Assembly: GCA_030744435.1 (NCBI GenBank)
Contig: JASLQO010000014.1
Span: forward strand, 1 to 15,715
DNA: 15,715 nucleotides
From: JASLQO01 sp002327525
GTDB lineage: Bacteria; Pseudomonadota; Gammaproteobacteria; Pseudomonadales; Azotimanducaceae
Direction of reading: 5' to 3'
Below the pieces are notes generated by a model. It did no database searches. It saw nothing but the letters and a program-made list of their open reading frames with translations, and was not told the DNA's origin. The stretch's first letter is position 1. Each line of letters starts with the position of its first letter. The position numbers and the translations under genes were made by a program. Of the stretch, positions 15,022-15,715 are shown piece by piece.

Positions 15022-15393
15022 CTACCCGATTACCGTTGAAACCAGCCAGCTCAGACCAGAATCCAGCATCCACAGAATCAGTGCGAACACCACCACCAGC
15101 GCCAGCACCACCAACGTGGTCTGCAGAGTTTCTTCCCGCGTCGGCCACACCACCCGGCGGATCTCGCTGCGAGCCTCCCGCAGTAGCGTCCAGGTATTAC
15201 GGCCACGCTCTGTCTGAAGCGCGATGGCCACCGCAATCACCGCGACCACGATGAGACCAAGCACTCTCAGCAGCATCGACTCGTCCTGGTAATACCAGTT
15301 GCCGAAAATGCCCGCGCCGGCAAGCCCGACGACAAGTATCCATTTCAGCCAGTCGAGTCCGCCGCCCGTGCTCGTTTCAGTGTTCGCGCTCAA
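15022..15393 (-). CDS. secE: Preprotein translocase subunit SecE
   Basis: SecE is the essential clamp around SecY in the inner-membrane SecYEG translocon. The 123-residue protein has three predicted membrane segments (about 14-32, 41-59 and 93-119), as in E. coli SecE (127 residues). It carries the conserved cytoplasmic stretch REARSEIRRVVWPTREETLQTT (about 72-93), the family hallmark. The start is TTG at 15393: an in-frame TAG lies two codons upstream, no other start is nearby, and the product begins MSANTE exactly as in E. coli. The Shine-Dalgarno is weak (GGCGGG about 9 nt away). It lies between tRNA-Trp and nusG. Confidence 0.95.
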   Translation of the reverse strand: MSANTETSTGGGLDWLKWILVVGLAGAGIFGNWYYQDESMLLRVLGLIVVAVIAVAIALQTERGRNTWTLLREARSEIRRVVWPTREETLQTTLVVLALVVVFALILWMLDSGLSWLVSTVIG

Positions 15394-15477
15394 CTCTCGC
15401 TACCCGCCTGTATGTTCCGCTCTTGCGTTTTGCGCCGTGCCCATTTCGGGATTCTCCGTGCGCCGTGTCCTGCCGGT
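15394..15477 (-). other. tRNA-Trp to secE spacer
   Basis: An 84-nt gap with no gene. A 9-nt direct repeat TGCGCCGTG (plus strand, 15431-15439 and 15459-15467) is visible. No convincing promoter was found, so secE-nusG may be expressed from further upstream, after processing of the tRNA. Confidence 0.4.
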
Positions 15478-15553
<76 letters not shown>

Positions 15554-15582
15554 TTTGAACGCACCTGTTCTTTAAATAGTGG

Positions 15583-15715
15583 TTACTCGATGATTTTGGT
15601 CACCACACCGGCGCCAACCGTACGTCCGCCCTCGCGGATCGCAAAACGCTGACCTTCCTCCATCGCAATCGGCGAAATCAGCTCCACCATCATGTTCACA
15701 TTGTCACCAGGCATC
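15583..15715 (-). CDS. tuf: Elongation factor Tu, C-terminal fragment (gene runs off the high edge)
   Basis: The last 43 codons and TAA stop of a second EF-Tu gene are visible. They read MPGDNVNMMVELISPIAMEE, then the highly conserved FAIREGGRTVGAGVVTKIIE end, which is the beta-barrel domain 3 of EF-Tu. As the visible parts of the two tuf fragments do not overlap, they cannot be compared directly. This copy is the one usually called tufB in the tufB-trpT-secE-nusG arrangement. Confidence 0.96.
   Translation of the reverse strand, partial: MPGDNVNMMVELISPIAMEEGQRFAIREGGRTVGAGVVTKIIE

Noticed and set aside
15431..15467. Direct repeat TGCGCCGTG in the tRNA-secE gap
   Set aside because: Two 9-nt copies in GC-rich sequence are likely chance; no palindrome or known binding motif.

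Overview
The window is a single block of core transcription and translation genes, all on the minus strand. Read 5'->3' on that strand (from high to low coordinates) the order is tuf (3' end only), tRNA-Trp(CCA), secE, nusG, rplK, rplA, rplJ, rplL, rpoB, rpoC, rpsL, rpsG, fusA, tuf (5' end only). It is the joined 'rpoBC + str' cluster. The protein sequences (SecE starting MSANTE, RpoC close to co-linear with the E. coli protein and carrying the large insert near the C-terminal third, EF-G starting MARTTPI) point to a gammaproteobacterium. The tuf-trpT-secE linkage and the contiguous rpoBC/str arrangement argue for a non-enteric lineage, because in E. coli the two halves lie far apart. I cannot name a genus.

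Layout. 15583-15715 is the tail of one EF-Tu gene, followed by tRNA-Trp (15478-15553), secE and nusG. Then come the L11-L1 unit (rplK-rplA) and the L10-L7/L12-beta-beta' unit (rplJ-rplL-rpoB-rpoC). A promoter (3329-3357) opens the str unit (rpsL-rpsG-fusA-tuf), and the second tuf runs off the low end. Spacing is tight except where ribosomal-protein feedback regulation is expected: nusG-rplK (132 nt), rplA-rplJ (347 nt), rplL-rpoB (182 nt), rpoC-rpsL (166 nt) and rpsL-rpsG (100 nt). Each of these gaps holds clear inverted repeats on the transcribed strand. The best is a 76-nt fold at 13075-13150 with a kink-turn-like loop, matching the kind of site bound by the L10-(L12)4 complex.

Together these genes supply EF-Tu and EF-G, the L11/L1/L10/L12 GTPase-associated and L1-stalk proteins, the S12 and S7 proteins of the small subunit, both large RNA polymerase subunits, the elongation factor NusG that ties RNA polymerase to the ribosome, and SecE of the translocon. 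Four genes use non-ATG starts: TTG for secE and rpoC, GTG for rplJ and rplA. In each case family alignment and/or an in-frame upstream stop supports the choice.

I found no mobile element, CRISPR array, foreign gene or unknown accessory system. The interest of the window lies in its intergenic RNA regulatory structures and start-codon usage, not in new genes.
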